A stretch of 64,000 nucleotides of DNA from positions 686,757 through 750,756 of the forward strand of contig JAQGDQ010000061.1 of NCBI GenBank assembly GCA_030141605.1, in the 5' to 3' direction. A model generated the notes under the pieces. It had not been told where the DNA came from and made no database searches. It saw only the letters and a list, made by a program, of their open reading frames with translations. Shown here piece by piece: positions 47,911 to 60,976 of this stretch. Source of the stretch: Tubiluchus corallicola. Lineage: Eukaryota; Priapulida; Priapulimorpha; Priapulimorphida; Tubiluchidae. How positions within the stretch are numbered: position 1 is the stretch's first letter; the number at the start of each line of letters is the position of its first letter. A program made the translations under genes and the position numbers.

Positions 47911-48540
47911 ATGAGACAATTAAAATTTTATTTTGACTCATGTAATTATTTACTCCCTACTTACTTCTACTCTATACCTGTTGCTAGAGGTGTAGATCTC
48001 CACTCGTATAATACTCGTTATAAAGATGACATACGTCCACCTGTTCACGAACATGTTTTTGCTGAAAGAACCCTTAAGGATATTATTTATGCACAAAGGT
48101 CCAATACTCCACAGTGGTTTATTAGTAAGGTTTTTACTAATTCTCACAAAGGATTAAAAAAAGTATAACAAAAATTTCTTTTTGGACACATATTCCTTCT
48201 CTTGTAATATTAGTGATTGTTATGTGTGTGAACTATACTCTTGAAATATAATAATTGTGATTAGTTTTTAGCTCAGTAATCATTTTTTGTAATAGACATA
48301 ATTGACGTGTTTTTTCTTTGCATAATAATGCATGTAAGATTGCCATGGTCTCACATTTCATTATTATCTATACTTATTACAGAACTCTGCAATGGGTCAC
48401 TTTACTTTGGGTACACGTTATGCGGTGGTCTTTTGAAGTTTTCACCTTTTACAGGTCTCCTTGGTCAATTTATTGTGTTGTGTCTTTTCTTATTACTGTG
48501 TTAATTTGTTATGACTAAAATAAATACATAAATATCAAAA
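47911..48540 (+). mobile_element. Probable LINE 3' end (reverse-transcriptase C-terminal remnant)
   Basis: An 85-codon frame contains VDLHSYNTRYKDDIRPPVHE and ends KVFTNSHKGLKKV. The HxYNTR-x-K-D motif is typical of the region just after the reverse-transcriptase domain in several non-LTR retrotransposon clades. It is followed by about 370 bp of 3' UTR-like sequence ending AAATAAATACATAAATATCA, as expected for a 5'-truncated insertion. The clade cannot be assigned. Confidence 0.45.
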
Positions 48541-50054
48541 AATGAAGAAGTCCAATTCACTTTAAGCGACAAAGACGACATTTATGTACCGTCGCTCATT
48601 TAACAGACAACATTAACACTAACAGCTATTTAACAACTTACACAACAATAGTCACAATGATGCAACATACAAATATAACGAACACCATATAGGGTATATG
48701 CCTAGCATTGGCAGTCGCTAGTCCCGAACTCAAGATTACGTGGTTGCAGTCCGAATCTAGGCTACTCGCTCATCCAATCCAAGGAAAACAAAATAAAGTG
48801 TCGTAAAAAGCACCGAAACTGTGAACTTGAGCGAGTTTTTCATAATATGCAGTCTCTGCTGTAATTTCTGTTTGTAATTTGTAAGTTAATGACGTACACT
48901 TCCGGCAGTTGTAGTAGTACAATCTCATGCTATATGACTTAACACTCAATCACATTTTATTGTGATTTAATCGGTATATTTCAAAATATCAAACATATTG
49001 CTATACTGCGCTGTTTCTTCTGGAACACCCTATACAATAAAAAACTAAGTACATCATAGTATTACGTAATTTGTTTTTATTATCCAAAATATGGACTACC
49101 CAAGTGTGCCTGTTACATCTTGAAAAGAAAAGCACAAATTTCATACAAATATGCCTTGACAATTATACAGATAAATACAAGTCTTATATGTAAAATAATT
49201 CTTGAACCAATCCACTGCACGAATTAAGGCCTTTTAGAATGTTTAGAAGATTGCTTGAATAACTGAATTTTGTAGCTCCGCTGTAAAATCTTAACAGGCT
49301 CCATGCATCATTTTTTATATCAGATTATTTAGATTGACAGGCAACGTTTCACACGAACCTTAGCTTCTTGTGGGTCTGTGTACAGGAAGAGGCGGTTTCG
49401 TCAACGAATAACATGCTGTGGTCATGCTTTTATAAAAAACTCCATTCTCCACCCAGAAACCTCAAAACATGCAGCAGAACACGACGAACAAGTCACAGAT
49501 CATTAACAGAACGTTAAAACGTTCATAAACATTCCATGTTATCCTTTCATCTTTAGGTTTCGATCCGCACGCCTAAAGAATATTTGTTTTGCCATTTTCA
49601 TTTAGCCAACTGTAGAGCATTGGCAATACCCGGAACGCAATGGAGCAAGGGCTTTCTAATTCCACTGCACCAATTGTTGTTTTCCTACGTTTGACAGGAA
49701 GCAATAACAGTGTCATTTTCCATTGATTCATGGCAACAGCCACTTTTGCAGCCAGTCTCGGGTGAAAATATCGTCGACAGGCAGCATTATTGATGATAAT
49801 GTAGCCTAAAGTAAAGGTCTGCATTTCGTATGAATGTTCTTCAAAAAGTTGTAAGCCATGCATTAAGAATTTAAGCACTTCTGTATTGTCTGTGATGTAT
49901 AAAGATTCGCGCACAATGTATATGATATTTTGAAACTCAATTATCTTGTACGGCAAATGAATTTAATGCACTGTTCTGGTTCCTGTTGCTCAAAATAATT
50001 GATTTAAAAGATCAAAAATCAAATGCTATAGAAATATATGGAGTAAAATATAAC
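48541..50054. other. Stretch without a recognised gene
   Basis: It contains a SINE-like GTGGTTGCAGTCCGAATCTA near 48740 and a 127-codon minus-strand frame (49573-49956) without recognised domains. A GGGTGTTCCAGAAGAAACAG-like minus-strand motif near 49015-49033 resembles mariner-type ends. I could not find a matching second end. Confidence 0.4.
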
Positions 50055-50225
50055 AAATACCTACTGGTAACTACTTAATTAGTGCATAATAGGCTCTGCA
50101 TATATAAACTGGTTGTATGTTTGTAAATTTGCCACTCATGATGACAGCAGTAGTCTGTCGAAACGTTTGGCATGATTTTAACTATGTAAAGTAAAAGTGT
50201 TAATAAAGTTGTATTGTTTTAACTA
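50055..50225 (+). repeat. Repeat family copy A (direct)
   Basis: It shares CTACTTAATTAGTGCA, TTGTATGTTTGTAAATTT, GTCGAAACGTTTGGCATGA and TAATAAAGTTGT with the copies at 52.8 and 53.1 kb. A perfect 5-bp stem GACAG/CTGTC (50143-50147 with 50155-50159) sits just before GAAAC. Confidence 0.8.
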
Positions 50226-52740
50226 CAAATAAATACCTTTCATGCAGAAAAGAGAAGTGGGCTTAAGAAACCGTTTTTGAAGAAGAGACTGAAGACTATA
50301 AATTTGAGGACATCGAATATAATTGCATGAGTTAAGGTCTCCAAGAATGATTGCTGTTATAGAATGCCTAGTAGTGGAATTTATAGCTTCGTTGTAAAAT
50401 ATGTACGAAGGCCTATGTACCATTTTGTTTTGATATCAGATACACGCAACAACAGCAAAAAACTGTTGGAATTAATATAGATTGCCATGTACATCCTCAG
50501 CAATATGAGGATTATGATGTTTTGCTTGCACGTTTTTGAAAAATATTTTCAACACGTAGTGTTGGTGTAAGCTAACAATCAAAAAGCCCTTTAACTAAAT
50601 ACGATTACACGTGAAATTTCCTCTACACGTGAATATGACAACCTTGCTAACAAATATGAGCACGATATACATATCACAGAACTTCTGAAAATTTATTGCT
50701 TGAGATTTCATCTCCGTCCCCGTATGTTATTTTGGCTCAGCCATAAAAAACAGACGGTGGTGTTACCCATCCCAGATATTCCTCTAAAGAAGTCATAAAA
50801 ATCATGAGCACCAAAAAACGTGTTCTCAAAGGAATGAACTGCAGCACAAAATGCCATCACCACCAACAAGAAACAGCTTGAAATAGTGGCTAGTTTCGCT
50901 TCAATTAATTTATTTGAACCTGCCTAAAGGTAAATGTTTCTCTGTACAGATATTGGGCACTCACAACCCAAGACCTTCTTGTACTTAACGAGGAAGTGGA
51001 TATTGTTCCTTAGTCCATACGAACGTCCTCCACTCCTGAAAGGCCATCACTTCCGTCTCACTGTGTTACGAAGCAGCAAACTTCAAACATCTGAGCAATT
51101 CCAAAAACCGAATAACGAACTGGAAGCACGTCACAAAACTTGACCTACGATCCCAGTGGCCCAATTTGGCACCCAAACCCTGACATATCACCAGTACAGT
51201 GGCCTATCATGACACTGTCAGAATGTTTGCCTCATCGATACCAAAAGTAACATGCTCACACCGCTCCACTTTAATGCAGTTGTGCTTTCAACACAAAAAT
51301 TGCAAGTTATCATCTTTAAAAAGGGTACATCGGTTAATATGGCCTTTTAAACATAAACAGTTGCAAACAGCACAAATTAGAGATCCAATTAAGCGTGACC
51401 CACTGACCCATGTGCAAATAGATGTCCACTGTGCACTTACTCTGGCTTCTCTCCTGTACAGCTCTAATGAAAAGCCCTAATAAGTCAGTAACCTAAGTGT
51501 ACAGTGGGACTAGCAATGGTCCAGTAACCTAAGTATTGCGTGTGCGTGTAGTGTGTACGCATGAAATGCACCCACTTTTATTTGTGTTACTTAAAACCGT
51601 GATTGTTTGGATTCGTGCCCGCTAAATAAACTGCCTAATGTTTTGCTACATATCACAATTCCGCAGCATAAACAGCTGAACTACAGTGGGATTAATACAT
51701 TTTTAATGACCGACAGACAGCCTTGTTGTGTCTTCTGGAGTGCTTGGCAGATGATATTAAAGTGGAATTTTATCGATTCACAGGCTTCCAGGAAGTTCCG
51801 CTTGGCTGACAACAGCATAAACAGGGACGGACGGGATGAGAAGTTCGTCAAAGTACAACATGGAACCATTTTAGGAATAAAACATTTCTCATTATTACAA
51901 CCAGGAGATTATATTGTCTTATATTACTCAGGAGAAATCCCTACTATTTGTTTTCAGTCCTCAACCTATTGTGTATAGTGTCACAAACTTTGTGAATTAA
52001 ATTTCTCTACTTTAAAATAGACAGGCTATTAGACCTACATAAAGTATACAGTTTCTTGCCTCGAGCATAAGAGCTTATGCGTATAAGTGTAAACGTACAT
52101 TTCACCTTTTTTAAATACAATACGCAGGCAACTCATTGAATGTAAACCAATGCTGGGCCAGTTAAAATATTCAGAGAGACATACAGAAATAAAACTGTGA
52201 CATTTAAAAGATCACTTTTGTTGATTTAAACACGACTGCCAAACGCTCATTATCATGCAGTATTTTCAGCATCATTTGCTAAGGGAAATGACGTAATTCT
52301 AAACATGCAACTACATGTATGTATCAAAAAAGTACTTCTAAAATTAGTACTTATACTAAGCATATCTATGAAACAAAATTTTGTTAAGTGCCACCAGCTG
52401 GACCTGACTCCAAGACCTCCCAAGTTCACGTTTCCAATTGACCTCATTAACTGCAGTAACTTGGTTATTCGCAAGCCATTAGCACTGTCCACTGCACTGA
52501 ACTGCAGCTAATGACAGCCAGACATAACTTGTCAAGAGTTAAATGTGCTAAAAGCGAATGGTATGCTTGGAATGCGTTGCACGGAAGGGGAATGAAAGCA
52601 CGAAGAGGATTTTCTCTAGAATAAGGTTTTCTGAATACTAACAATGTCGATGATAATGATAGTCTTGGTAAAGAAGATGATTCGATTATAACATAAATCC
52701 AAGCCATTTTTATTACAGGCACATAAAAATATTTATAATT
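50226..52740. other. Stretch without a recognised gene
   Basis: It contains open frames of 93 codons (51199-51480) and 123 codons (51607-51978) on the + strand with no recognisable domain, and a short direct repeat CAGTAACCTAAGT near 51.5 kb. I do not call a gene. Confidence 0.45.
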
Positions 52741-52930
52741 GAAAACAACACAACTTTATTAAAAGCTTTTACATTAAAAAGTTATAAGTTAAAAACATGT
52801 TTAACGATTCGATTAAGCTGCTGCTGTCATTGTCAGTGGCAAATTTACAAACATACAACCAGTTTATATGAGCAGAGCGTATTATGCGCTAATTAAGTAG
52901 TTAACAGAAGCCAAATAGGTAACGAATAAG
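52741..52930 (-). repeat. Repeat family copy B (inverted)
   Basis: Reverse complement of the same family: minus-strand order ATTCGTTACCTATTTGGCTT, then the ACTACTTAATTAG core, then AATAAAGTTGTGTTGTTTT. It is more diverged in the GATGACAGCAG...TCGAAACG centre. With copy C it forms an inverted pair about 120 bp apart. Confidence 0.8.
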
Positions 52931-53052
52931 CACTTAACTATTTGTTACTATAACAATTTCTTTTCTTGAGGTCTGCTTAATCACTACCTATTTGAATTTT
53001 GTAAATATATAATTAGTGTTTAAGTTGCTGTATCAATTTCTTTACAGGTCTG

Positions 53053-53225
53053 TTTATTCATTACCTATTTGGCTTCTATTAACTACTTAATTAGTGCACA
53101 ATAGGCTGTGACTATATATAGTGATTGTATGTTTGTAAATTTACCACTGATGATGACAGCAGCAGCTTAGTCGAAACGTTTGGCATGATTTTAACTTTTT
53201 AATAAAGTTGTGTTGTTTTTAACTA
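53053..53225 (+). repeat. Repeat family copy C (direct)
   Basis: The best-conserved centre: CTGATGATGACAGCAGCAGC followed by TTAGTCGAAACGTTTGGC, ending AATAAAGTTGTGTTG. The CTGATGA...GAAAC arrangement resembles a hammerhead ribozyme core (see findings). Confidence 0.8.
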
Positions 53226-54089
53226 TATTATTACATGAATCATTAACAAATTTACACACAAATTTGAACATGCTCCTCGTTTCCGTTTGACACAGCAAAG
53301 GCAATGTGACAGGCTGACAGAGCCATCAATTGTTTAAGAAATGACTCAATCTCTTCAAGGCAAAATCAAGTGAGTCACAAAATAAAATATTGGCTGTGTC
53401 CATACTCCACAGTTATCAGGATTATAACGCTTGCGCACAAAGCAAATATCAATGATGATCTTGCTAATCACTCTTGATCGACCAATAAAGAATACAAAAT
53501 GAACGGGTTTGTTCGGGAAAAGTCCATAATGAATATCACCAATGGGAAAACGTGACTCACGTTTAGTAAACTGACACAAATAGCTTACCCCTGGGTAAAC
53601 AGTCTTCCCCCAGTACACTGATCAATCTATTTACAGGTGTATACGAACTTTATTAGACTTATGCATACAATAATATTATTTGGATGAAGAAGATTTGCCA
53701 AGTACTGCGGCCAAGACCAAAGTCCATATTTTGATGCATAAAATTTGGTAAAGTGGTACCGTATCACGTCGGTATGCGAACCTCTCTACTAAAACATGTT
53801 GAACTCCATGTTATACCACCCATCAACATTCATCTTTAAAACCATAGGCCTGCCTTTAGCAAAAATTGCTGTAGGCTATAATACAAAATGGGAATTAATA
53901 TCATAAAACAGCAAATCGTCAAAAAGCAGTAATGCAGTCTTGGCTACGTCTTGGAACAGTATGAATCTCTCTCGTACAATACTTAGACATACTACTAACA
54001 TTCTAAATTACGAACAGTAACATGCCGGAACATTTTGCTCTAAAAAGATTCATGGTGAAGGAAACTCTAAAAAAGTCTGACTTATATTT
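53226..54089. other. Gene-free stretch
   Basis: It holds an 87-codon minus-strand frame (53355-53618) without a recognised domain. Nothing else seen. Confidence 0.4.
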
Positions 54090-54640
54090 ATTGGACAATT
54101 GACTGATTGTGAATGACAGCCTAAATTAGCAGTCTGTCGATCAGTCGGACTAACTACTTAACTGATGACAGGTTGATTAGGTAACTGATTGCCTGCTTCA
54201 TTGTCATATTGGTGGTCTGACTACCTGACGTTCTTCTGGCTGGCTGGCTGCGTACTGTGATCAGTAATTAGGTCTACCAATTGGCACTTGTCCGAGTCTT
54301 TTGTCATTATTTAACGTTGCTTTAATTAAGAATTGCACGTCATTTTTTAAAAATTTTCTAACGAGATATGTTGCAATTGATTGGTTGGTCGTTTGGTCAC
54401 TGACTAGTATCAATATTTTGTTGTTCATACCGGTTGATTTTTCAATACAAACCCTCCGAGAAGCAGCCAACCAACAGTACGTGCTTATAATCAAGTTAGC
54501 TGAGGCGGGTCAGTCAGAGATAGTCACTCATTCAGAAAGTCATAATAAAAAACAAAATTGCTTTTCTAAAACTTTTACTATGTAAGTTGTTCATTGATTA
54601 GATTGTAGATTAATTGATCAGTCACAGTGACCAACCACAG
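54090..54640. repeat. Degenerate GACTGATT/TCAGTCAG-rich region
   Basis: Words such as GACTGATTG, ATCAGTCGGACT, TTGATTGGTTGG, GGTCACTGACTAG and GTCAGTCAGAGA recur irregularly on both strands over about 550 bp. It looks like an old short-unit satellite. Period and boundaries are not clean. Confidence 0.4.
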
Positions 54641-55564
54641 CGCTTTTAGTGTTAATACACTTGATTAAAAAACATTAAAATTTAATGTAATTTGCTGTGC
54701 ATGAATGGTTAGTACATTAAAAAACTCATTTAAAAGAACTTCGCAGCACGTAAACGGTAACTGAAATCGATGCACAGTGTGATTCCAATATTGGCAAAAA
54801 TTACTTGCAGCAAAGTTGCTCTTAGTAAGTTTTCCCTCACAGCAACATGCTTAGTAGTTTTGTAATCACATCACAGACTTGGAGAAACTATATCCGCTCA
54901 CGTAGTTTATAACACATGCTTGTTGTAGAAAAAATGACAGCTGAAGCCCAACTTCAACATGGGGAGTATCTGATGTCGAGTGTGCTTCATTGACTGCTGA
55001 ATCTTGCTATTTATCTGAGTTGATGGCGTTTCACGCTAAACACGAAATCCATAGCTTTACGACTATGTTTGTAAAATGAAATAAATAACAAAAAAATGGT
55101 AGTTGGAAACTACGCGAAGGAGGTTCAACTGAAGAAAGTTCTTGTTCAGTCTAAACTTTAAACTGTAAAGTGTGAAAGATACACAATTCACATTCAAATG
55201 TCTTACGCACATACCTCAACTAGACTCATACGATTTACTTAAACTCACTTTAAACTGAAATTACTAGACCCAAGTCGTTTGTTGAGTTACTGATACCCGT
55301 TTGAAAGTAAAGCCACACATTATGCATTACTTTTAAAAACGAATTTCATATGGTTTACTGGTTTGAAACTAGACTCAAGACTAACCCCAGAAGACATTTC
55401 TCAAAATGGCTTGAAGCTAGACAAGCTAGTTTAATCATGCAGTTAGTACGTTTAAAATTGAAGTTTATATATGACATGGTTAGACTGAGAGAAAGCGCTT
55501 ATCAAATAAGATATGATAACATTTGACTAGTCCAAGAGTATGCATGGAATTGTATATAAAAGTG

Positions 55565-56125
55565 TCTTCGATATTCAGCTCCAATGATGTGGAATGAACT
55601 GCCCACTCATTTGCGTATATCTACTAACTATAATGAGTTCTTCAGGTAAATTAATAAATGGAGCGGGGACACAAGTAGGTGCTCCGCTTGTGCTACCTAA
55701 TCTATGTCAATTATTTATCAGTACTCTGCATCCTCGATTAATTTTTAGAGAATTATCGTGAATAATTTAAACTGAATTTAGTGAATAAATTTTAGTACCT
55801 GATATTTTTATCTTTGTACAGTATGATTTTTTGCAGAAGCTTACATTTTTAATACATGCCTATTCCTCAAATTTTGCGACTGTCTTGTTTTTATACTTGC
55901 ACGTATGATTTTATATACTCTTGCATTTTGCATAATACATCATTTCTTTGTATTTTGATTTTATTTCCAAATTTGAATATTTATATGCATTGTAACAATT
56001 CCATTAATCCAGTTTAGTAGTATTTTTAGAATCATGTATTTTAGTAGTTATGAATTATATCCCATTTGTCAATGTTGTTGATTTGCACACTCGACTTTAA
56101 ATAAAGTTTATGTATGTGTATGTAG
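55565..56125 (+). mobile_element. Decayed LINE 3' end
   Basis: A broken frame reads LRYSAPMMWNELPTHLR followed by STNYNEFFR, a stop, then KWSGDTSRCSACAT and another stop. The RYSAP-x-x-WN-x-LP-x-x-x-R motif is the hallmark C-terminus of reverse-transcriptase proteins from several LINE clades. About 430 bp of 3' UTR follow, ending TTTAAATAAAGTTTATGTAT, with a short repeating tail. In-frame stops show it is dead. Confidence 0.7.
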
Positions 56126-59100
56126 GAATTATTCATAAAGTAAACCTAAGTTATACAGCTGAGTTGCTGGCCAAATCACGTCCGCACAAGTCAAATATAA
56201 GAACGTACACATTAGATACACAAAAAACGCAAACCATCATCAAGAACTGCAACTCATTCAAGAACTATTCTACCTAAGTGGAGTAGTTGGAAAAGACTCA
56301 ACCTAAACCGCTTCGGTGTTGATCTGGTATAGAAGTATTCCGAATAAGAACCTTTGAACTCGAACACGTAATTCACGAGTCCTTCGTAACAATACTCAGT
56401 AACTCAGAACAGTTCAGAGCTCGAAGTAAAAATCAGCAAGGCTGTGAATAACAAAAGCTTGAAATGAATGATTGAAAACAGACCAATGATTAGAACGCTT
56501 ATACTGAATTTTTTTAAAAAGGGGGAATACAACGGGACGTTGGGAGTCGAGAACGCAGTTAATCCAAAAAAACCTAGAGATGTTCATACAATTTACTAAT
56601 CTTCTTTCTTAAACCAAGAAACCAGATTGTCAATAGTGACAGCACACAAACTGATAAGTCTCAAATCAGATCAACACGATCAAAACCCTGAATACAATAC
56701 TAACTGGCTTAAAAAGCTTTCGGAGAATCCGTCAATCCGCCGCATACTTATATAAAGTCTGACAGTTTGCTCACTGCTTTGACCCCAACACGGCAGTCAT
56801 TTGGGACGTGCACAATCGCTGGTAATTTCAGCTTGAACTGCGGATGATCTAAATTGAATTTGGATGCAGACCTGCACGCTATGAGTCAGACCAAGTTGAT
56901 AGATGTAATTGTTTTATTCACCACGGACAACAGATGAAAGGGCTATCATGCTGCCTAAACTATAGCTGTCAAGAAAATGTTGATGACGAGTATTATGGCA
57001 ACCTAACTGGAACACAATGTTCTTCTTTGGTAGGCCTGGTACGTCTTTGAAACAGGGGTATTAATTATGAACTCCATGCGGTATTGTACGCTTTATGACT
57101 CATGGTCACTATGCAAGCATCGCAAATGCCACTGAAGACAGAAGAGTTAAGAGTATGAAATATCAAAAGAGGGCACATAAATTAAGTTATATTTAGTATT
57201 TCACTTCAACGATGAGAAAAGTTAAAAATATTTTCAGAATTCGCATCACTATGGAATAACGAGTATTACTCACAAGCATTTAAGGGTTCCTACAGAATAC
57301 AACAGCGACATGGGCTCTTTTGTACTATATTTCTATAATTCTATAATAGATTAATTACTCAAGTTACTCAACATGGATGCTTCACTTGGGCAACAACGTT
57401 AAATCAGCATTATATAAACTTTTCAATTCCTTAAGACAAAAATTTTCCTGGTGTTAATTTTTCAAATTATTCTCATAGGAAGGGCTCAAGGGAACTGTAA
57501 ACTTATGAAGCGTTGATAGCACTTTGGCATCTATAACGCCACACATCCATGGTATACTAGTGAACATGCATGGAGACAAGTATGCATGTATAGTGACCAA
57601 TCTCAGCAAGGCAGCTACATGACAGTTTATTTTCAAACAAAAAAACTCGATCAAACTATTCGCGGGCATTTTTTCATGATTCATGATAAAGCTAAGCCAG
57701 CTAAGCTTAATAAGATTACACTGAGGTACCCTATTTATTATATAAATTATTAAGATGTCGGTCATGAGTGTTCCTACTGTCCTTCAAATTCAGGGTTAGG
57801 GCGAACTTTTTTATCCACCCTTTACTATGGCTTACATTATCGTGGAATAGTTAACATTTTATTGTATAATAGTTTCAGGTAAATTTTCTCGTGGAAACCT
57901 ACATTACTGCTATACGTCTGATAAGGCTCAAGTTTCTAATTTGTCATGCTTTTCAATTTTATGACACTGGCTGCATTAGACGTCTTGCTTGAATTCTAAT
58001 TTAGACATTCAAACACTGAACAAAAAATGAACTGCATACAAATATTCAGGTAATCTACGCAGTTTTGAATACATTATTATTAACCTATTTGTTTCAATTA
58101 ACCTTGGCTTGTATAGTTAAAGAAAACCAAGGCGCCAGCTTTCACCACCCTTCACAGATTACGTAGTCTTCTCAGTACCACGCAACAGCCGGAGGTGTTA
58201 CTATGACCACTTATATAATGTTAGTTACACAAAGTCATAGAGCCAGTCTTGAGCTCATAATTTTCACACACGTCATGATAGCAGACAGAAAACAAGTTCC
58301 TAACGCGCCGCAAAATTCCGTTTAACCACAGCAGACTGCAAAAAGGCAACGTTGTCTTTTTCTAAAAACTGGCAAAGCTTGAGACGAACTAAAATGATTT
58401 AAATGCCAAACAGGTGACTTCGCTGCTAAGAGTCTTAGATCAGCTACTTGCTATATCAACCAGTGTGACCCGTACAAAAGTACTGCTTGCCCGATAACCT
58501 TTCGGTAAGGGCAGTTGGTTCGCAGTCAGTGATATCCAGGGGAACTACTACATATGGCATTTCAGGGGTGCGGAAAATCAGATTATGGTGGTTCATGTCT
58601 TCAGTAGTTTTACTAGCTACTAGAATTGTTGCTTTGCAACTCAACAGCCTGTGAGACTGATTGACTGACGCACAGACAAAATGGCCAATCGGACGCTCGA
58701 TCAAACGCTTTCTATTCTTCGGCAACGTCTCAAATTTACTCATATCACCGAAAAAAAGAGAATTATTCTGAAATTGTTTTATGGACCCTTCATGTTCCAT
58801 TGGCGGTCTGACGTCCTGTGATTTGTAGATATTTCGGAGGGTGAACAGCAACCTGTTGCTAAGTAACGGGAAGCTGTCAACAAAAATGCCCAACTAGTGA
58901 ACAAAATATTACATAATAAAGAGGCGACCGCACTGTAATAAATACTAAACTGGGAAGCAACAAAATACTCAAGCTAATAAAAATCCTGTTGTAATTATTA
59001 TTCTCAGTTTAGGTAAGTCATAAACTTGGCAGTGGTGAAACTGGATAGGTAGGAGTGCCATGGTTAAAAGGAGTCTGATAGCAAGTTATGTCTTAAAGTT

Positions 59101-60976
59101 ATAGAAGCGTAACTTAGTGTAAATCAACAACAGTTGGCACACAAAGAAGCAGGCGACAGAAGTTGATTAGTGGGAAAGCTAAATTCAAACTCACACTACG
59201 TGGATAGGTGCGCAACATTGAGGTTACTCGAGGAGAGTTTACCACGTTAGACACAACGTGGGAAGTTACCACGAAATGTAAAATATGTATGTTTGTTAAC
59301 GTTAAAATTTAGCTTTTAAGTTTGCGTAATAAAAACATACTGACTTTCGTGATGTTTCTTTTGAATTATCAACAAAGAACTTTTCAATTCACTTTTATTA
59401 CTTATCACAAATTTCATGTTCACTCACAAACAGATATCTAGTAATTGGTTTAATTTACAATTAAAAAAATATTGCATGATCCATTTTAAAACGTGTTTGT
59501 GTTAAGCAAAGCACTAAATCACGAGCAGCTTCTAAAGGTTTTCTTGAATATTTGTTGTAACCTTCTTAATAGTACCGTTAGTAATTCTCACACCAGACAT
59601 TCAAATACCTGTTACTTCCAGCACTTTGTGACAGTTGCTTACATATTTTGAACTGCTTAGTGCGTTGCAGTTGTACCATGTGGATCTTAGCATCAGTAAC
59701 CCTTTATACCAAACATTCTGGTACCGGCCTCGTTCTAGTAAAGATTTGCTAAACCGATAGCTCTATTTGTTTGTTCGAGTTCTAGAAATTAGAACCATCA
59801 GTATGGAGCTAATCATTCAGTAGGAAGCATAAGTGCTACAAACAGTTGCTATTAAAGGATAAAAGTTAGAAGCCGGGAAGCTTTATCCAGGATATCTTTA
59901 ATGCAGTTGCTTATCCCAGTTTCCGCTTTGGCTTCAGAAGGCTTCGAGATCATATCAGCATGTCACTCCCAAATCAGTTAAGCCCGCCCAGTCATTCATT
60001 TTCTCTTTGTAATAGTTCTTGTGTTCAGTGTAATCCCGCCTGTACTTTGTGGTCCAATTTAATAATAATAAATATGTAAGTTACAAAACTTTCATTAAAA
60101 TTAGACCTACTTTCCTTGTTTTCACGTTCATAAAATCTGCTCCATAAATGTGCAAATTTTCCACATAAGTTGCAGTAAATCCACTTTAATGGCTGTACTA
60201 GTACAGAAAAATTGTTTTACCTTATTTTTGTAACTTGTTGCGCATTGTAAGCTAATATCCAACATTAAACGACAGCCTACATTAAACTAATGGTTGAGCT
60301 AGGATCAAAACCTACCGCAATATCAAGGGTAAGCCTGGGGAGATGACATATTGAGGCTTTTAGGCACGTTCAGACGTATGTACAGGCAGTGGGACAGGTT
60401 GGAGTGGACAGGACAGGTTGGAGGCAGAATGACACGTGAAAAATCCCAGCAGTGGCCACCCATTCGTTTTAACAACCAGTGTTGCTTAACTTCAGCTTCT
60501 AGGCAAGCACCATGAACATTCAGCTACTTTCCTAAGCAAACAGTTTATGCAAATCGTGACAATGAGAGATACAGAATAATTCGAAAATATTTTTGTACCT
60601 AGAAACATTTATGATATTCGTAAAGCGGTTATGATTACTCTAAAGGGGTTATGATTATTGTTACTTTACGGGCCTCACCTGGTTACAGTCAAAGGCACTG
60701 CGACCGGTTCACCATTCACCTGCATTCACTTTAGATGCAACACGACACCTGAAAAAGAAAGAATGTGATTCAAATTCAAAATAGGTACCAAAAAATTCGA
60801 CTTCAAAAGGCATCGCACCTGCAACTATAAAACCACCATTAATTAACGCCACAAGTAACACATTAAGAGGAAGTTTGCCTCTAAAACAGAAATCGTCGAA
60901 CATCTTCGTGGTGTTCCGCAAACTGAAGATAACCACTTTTTAGTACAAATTCTTCGGAAGTTAAGAAACTAAACAC
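56126..60976. other. Gene-free stretch
   Basis: The longest frame is 145 codons (58456-58893, minus) with no signature I know. A 75-codon minus-strand frame at 60709-60936 has a hydrophobic N-terminal segment. A 22-bp tandem doublet (AAAGSGGTTATGATTA-like) lies near 60.62-60.66 kb. A TTTAATAATAATAAATATG tail-like motif near 60.06 kb may end an old retroposon. Confidence 0.45.

Noticed and set aside
49573-49956. 127-codon minus-strand ORF with a mariner-end-like motif about 0.5 kb away
   Set aside because: No DDE/D triad could be laid out and no second terminal repeat was found.
51607-51978. 123-codon + strand ORF, next to a 93-codon ORF at 51199-51480
   Set aside because: No recognisable domain in either, and overlapping minus-strand frames are equally open.
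58456-58893. 145-codon minus-strand ORF, the longest outside plexin
   Set aside because: No recognisable domain, signal peptide or splice logic. In 64 kb with six frames one or two ORFs of this size are not proof of coding. No repeat periodicity to explain it either, so left uncalled.
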